In this document: positions 5,157-5,390 of the stretch, one piece after another
How the letters are laid out: each line of letters starts with the position of its first letter
Numbering within the stretch: position 1 is the stretch's first letter
Origin: Actinomycetota bacterium
Lineage (GTDB): Bacteria; Actinomycetota; Thermoleophilia; Solirubrobacterales; Solirubrobacteraceae
Length of the DNA: 5,390 bases
Assembly (NCBI GenBank): GCA_009699615.1
Contig: WLNV01000129.1
Coordinates: forward strand, 1 to 5,390
Direction of reading: 5' to 3'
Notes under the pieces: generated by a model
Told to the model about the DNA's origin: nothing
What the model saw: only the letters and a program-made list of their open reading frames with translations
The model's database searches: none
Program-made: the position numbers and the translations under genes

Positions 5157-5390
5157 TCAGGCCAGTGCGCGGCGGACAAGCTTCTGGAAGGCGACAACGA
5201 GCGCTTCGCTCTTCGGGAGCGGCCGCGCCGAAGCGATTGCGCCGGAGGCCATTCCTTCCTGCATCAGCGCGCAGAGCGCGTTGTCTTCTTCCATCACCTG
5301 AATTCCGAAATCGGTTAGCTGCTGGATGTACTCGTCGCTGGCGCCGGGCATCTTGAAGAAGACGCAGCATGCTTTCGACTTGCTCACGCC
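5157..5390 (-). CDS. C-terminal part of a possible TetR-family regulator, 5'-truncated
   Basis: The frame is open from the window edge (5390) to TGA at 5159-5157, giving 77 visible residues of a gene that probably starts beyond the window. A GTG at 5387 exists, but the sequence reads through it as ordinary coding and a protein of 76 residues would lack an obvious fold. The segment is mostly amphipathic helix: D-E-Y-I-Q-Q-L-x-x-F-G-I-Q-V-M-E-E-D-N-A, then L-M-Q-E-G-M-A-S-G-A-I, then P-x-S-E-A-L-V-V-A-F-Q-x-L-V-R-R. The pattern 'helix, G-M-x-S-G-x-I, next helix' is common in the ligand-binding domain of TetR/AcrR regulators, which is the basis of the call; the DNA-binding helix-turn-helix is not visible. 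An unrelated small helical protein remains possible. It lies 86 bases upstream of the repeat-protein gene on the same strand, so it could be cotranscribed with or regulate it. Confidence 0.45.
   Translation of the reverse strand, partial: GVSKSKACCVFFKMPGASDEYIQQLTDFGIQVMEEDNALCALMQEGMASGAIASARPLPKSEALVVAFQKLVRRALA

Noticed and set aside
4922..5370. Alternative - strand and + strand frames around the start of the repeat protein and the 5157-5390 gene
   Set aside because: Arginine-rich, motif-free translations typical of shadow frames in high-GC DNA; they conflict with the signal peptide frame and the helical TetR-like frame.

Overview
The window looks like chromosomal DNA from a high-GC actinomycete, most likely of the Thermoleophilia/Solirubrobacterales type. 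This rests on three things: the strong G/C bias at third codon positions, GTG and TTG starts without clear ribosome binding sites, and a large secreted protein joining YWTN-type propeller repeats to cysteine-paired InlB-like repeats, an architecture I associate with that group. The taxonomic assignment is an inference.

Layout. The left part (1-2180) reads on the + strand. It holds the C-terminal end of a membrane-bound family 2 glycosyltransferase resembling poly-beta-1,6-N-acetylglucosamine synthase, then after 62 bases a complete secreted sulfatase resembling N-acetylglucosamine-6-sulfatase. The right part (2177-5390) reads entirely on the - strand. In order of transcription it holds the end of a possible TetR-type regulator (5390-5157), a 667-residue secreted repeat protein (5070-3067), and a two-gene type II toxin-antitoxin module (antitoxin 2946-2533, PIN-like toxin 2536-2177). 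The two blocks converge on a shared CTAG in which each strand reads its own TAG stop.

How the parts work together. The glycosyltransferase and sulfatase plausibly belong to one cell-surface polysaccharide theme, with a synthase for a hexosamine polymer beside an enzyme of a family that removes 6-O-sulfate from glucosamine. The toxin-antitoxin pair is a self-contained, translationally coupled unit with an 8+8 bp inverted-repeat operator just upstream of the antitoxin start. The large repeat protein is extracellular, with a predicted six-bladed propeller, three beta-repeat modules with paired cysteines and a C-terminal beta domain; its ligand is unknown.

The most useful non-gene signals are the antitoxin operator, a perfect 13-bp palindrome upstream of the sulfatase, and TANNNT hexamers 6-7 bases before three start codons that lack Shine-Dalgarno sequences, which suggests leaderless transcripts. 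I see no RNA genes, CRISPR array, insertion sequence or replication origin. No stretch above 300 bases lacks a gene. I found no convincing evidence for a wholly new system; the least explained items are the role of the large repeat protein and the glycosyltransferase-sulfatase pairing.
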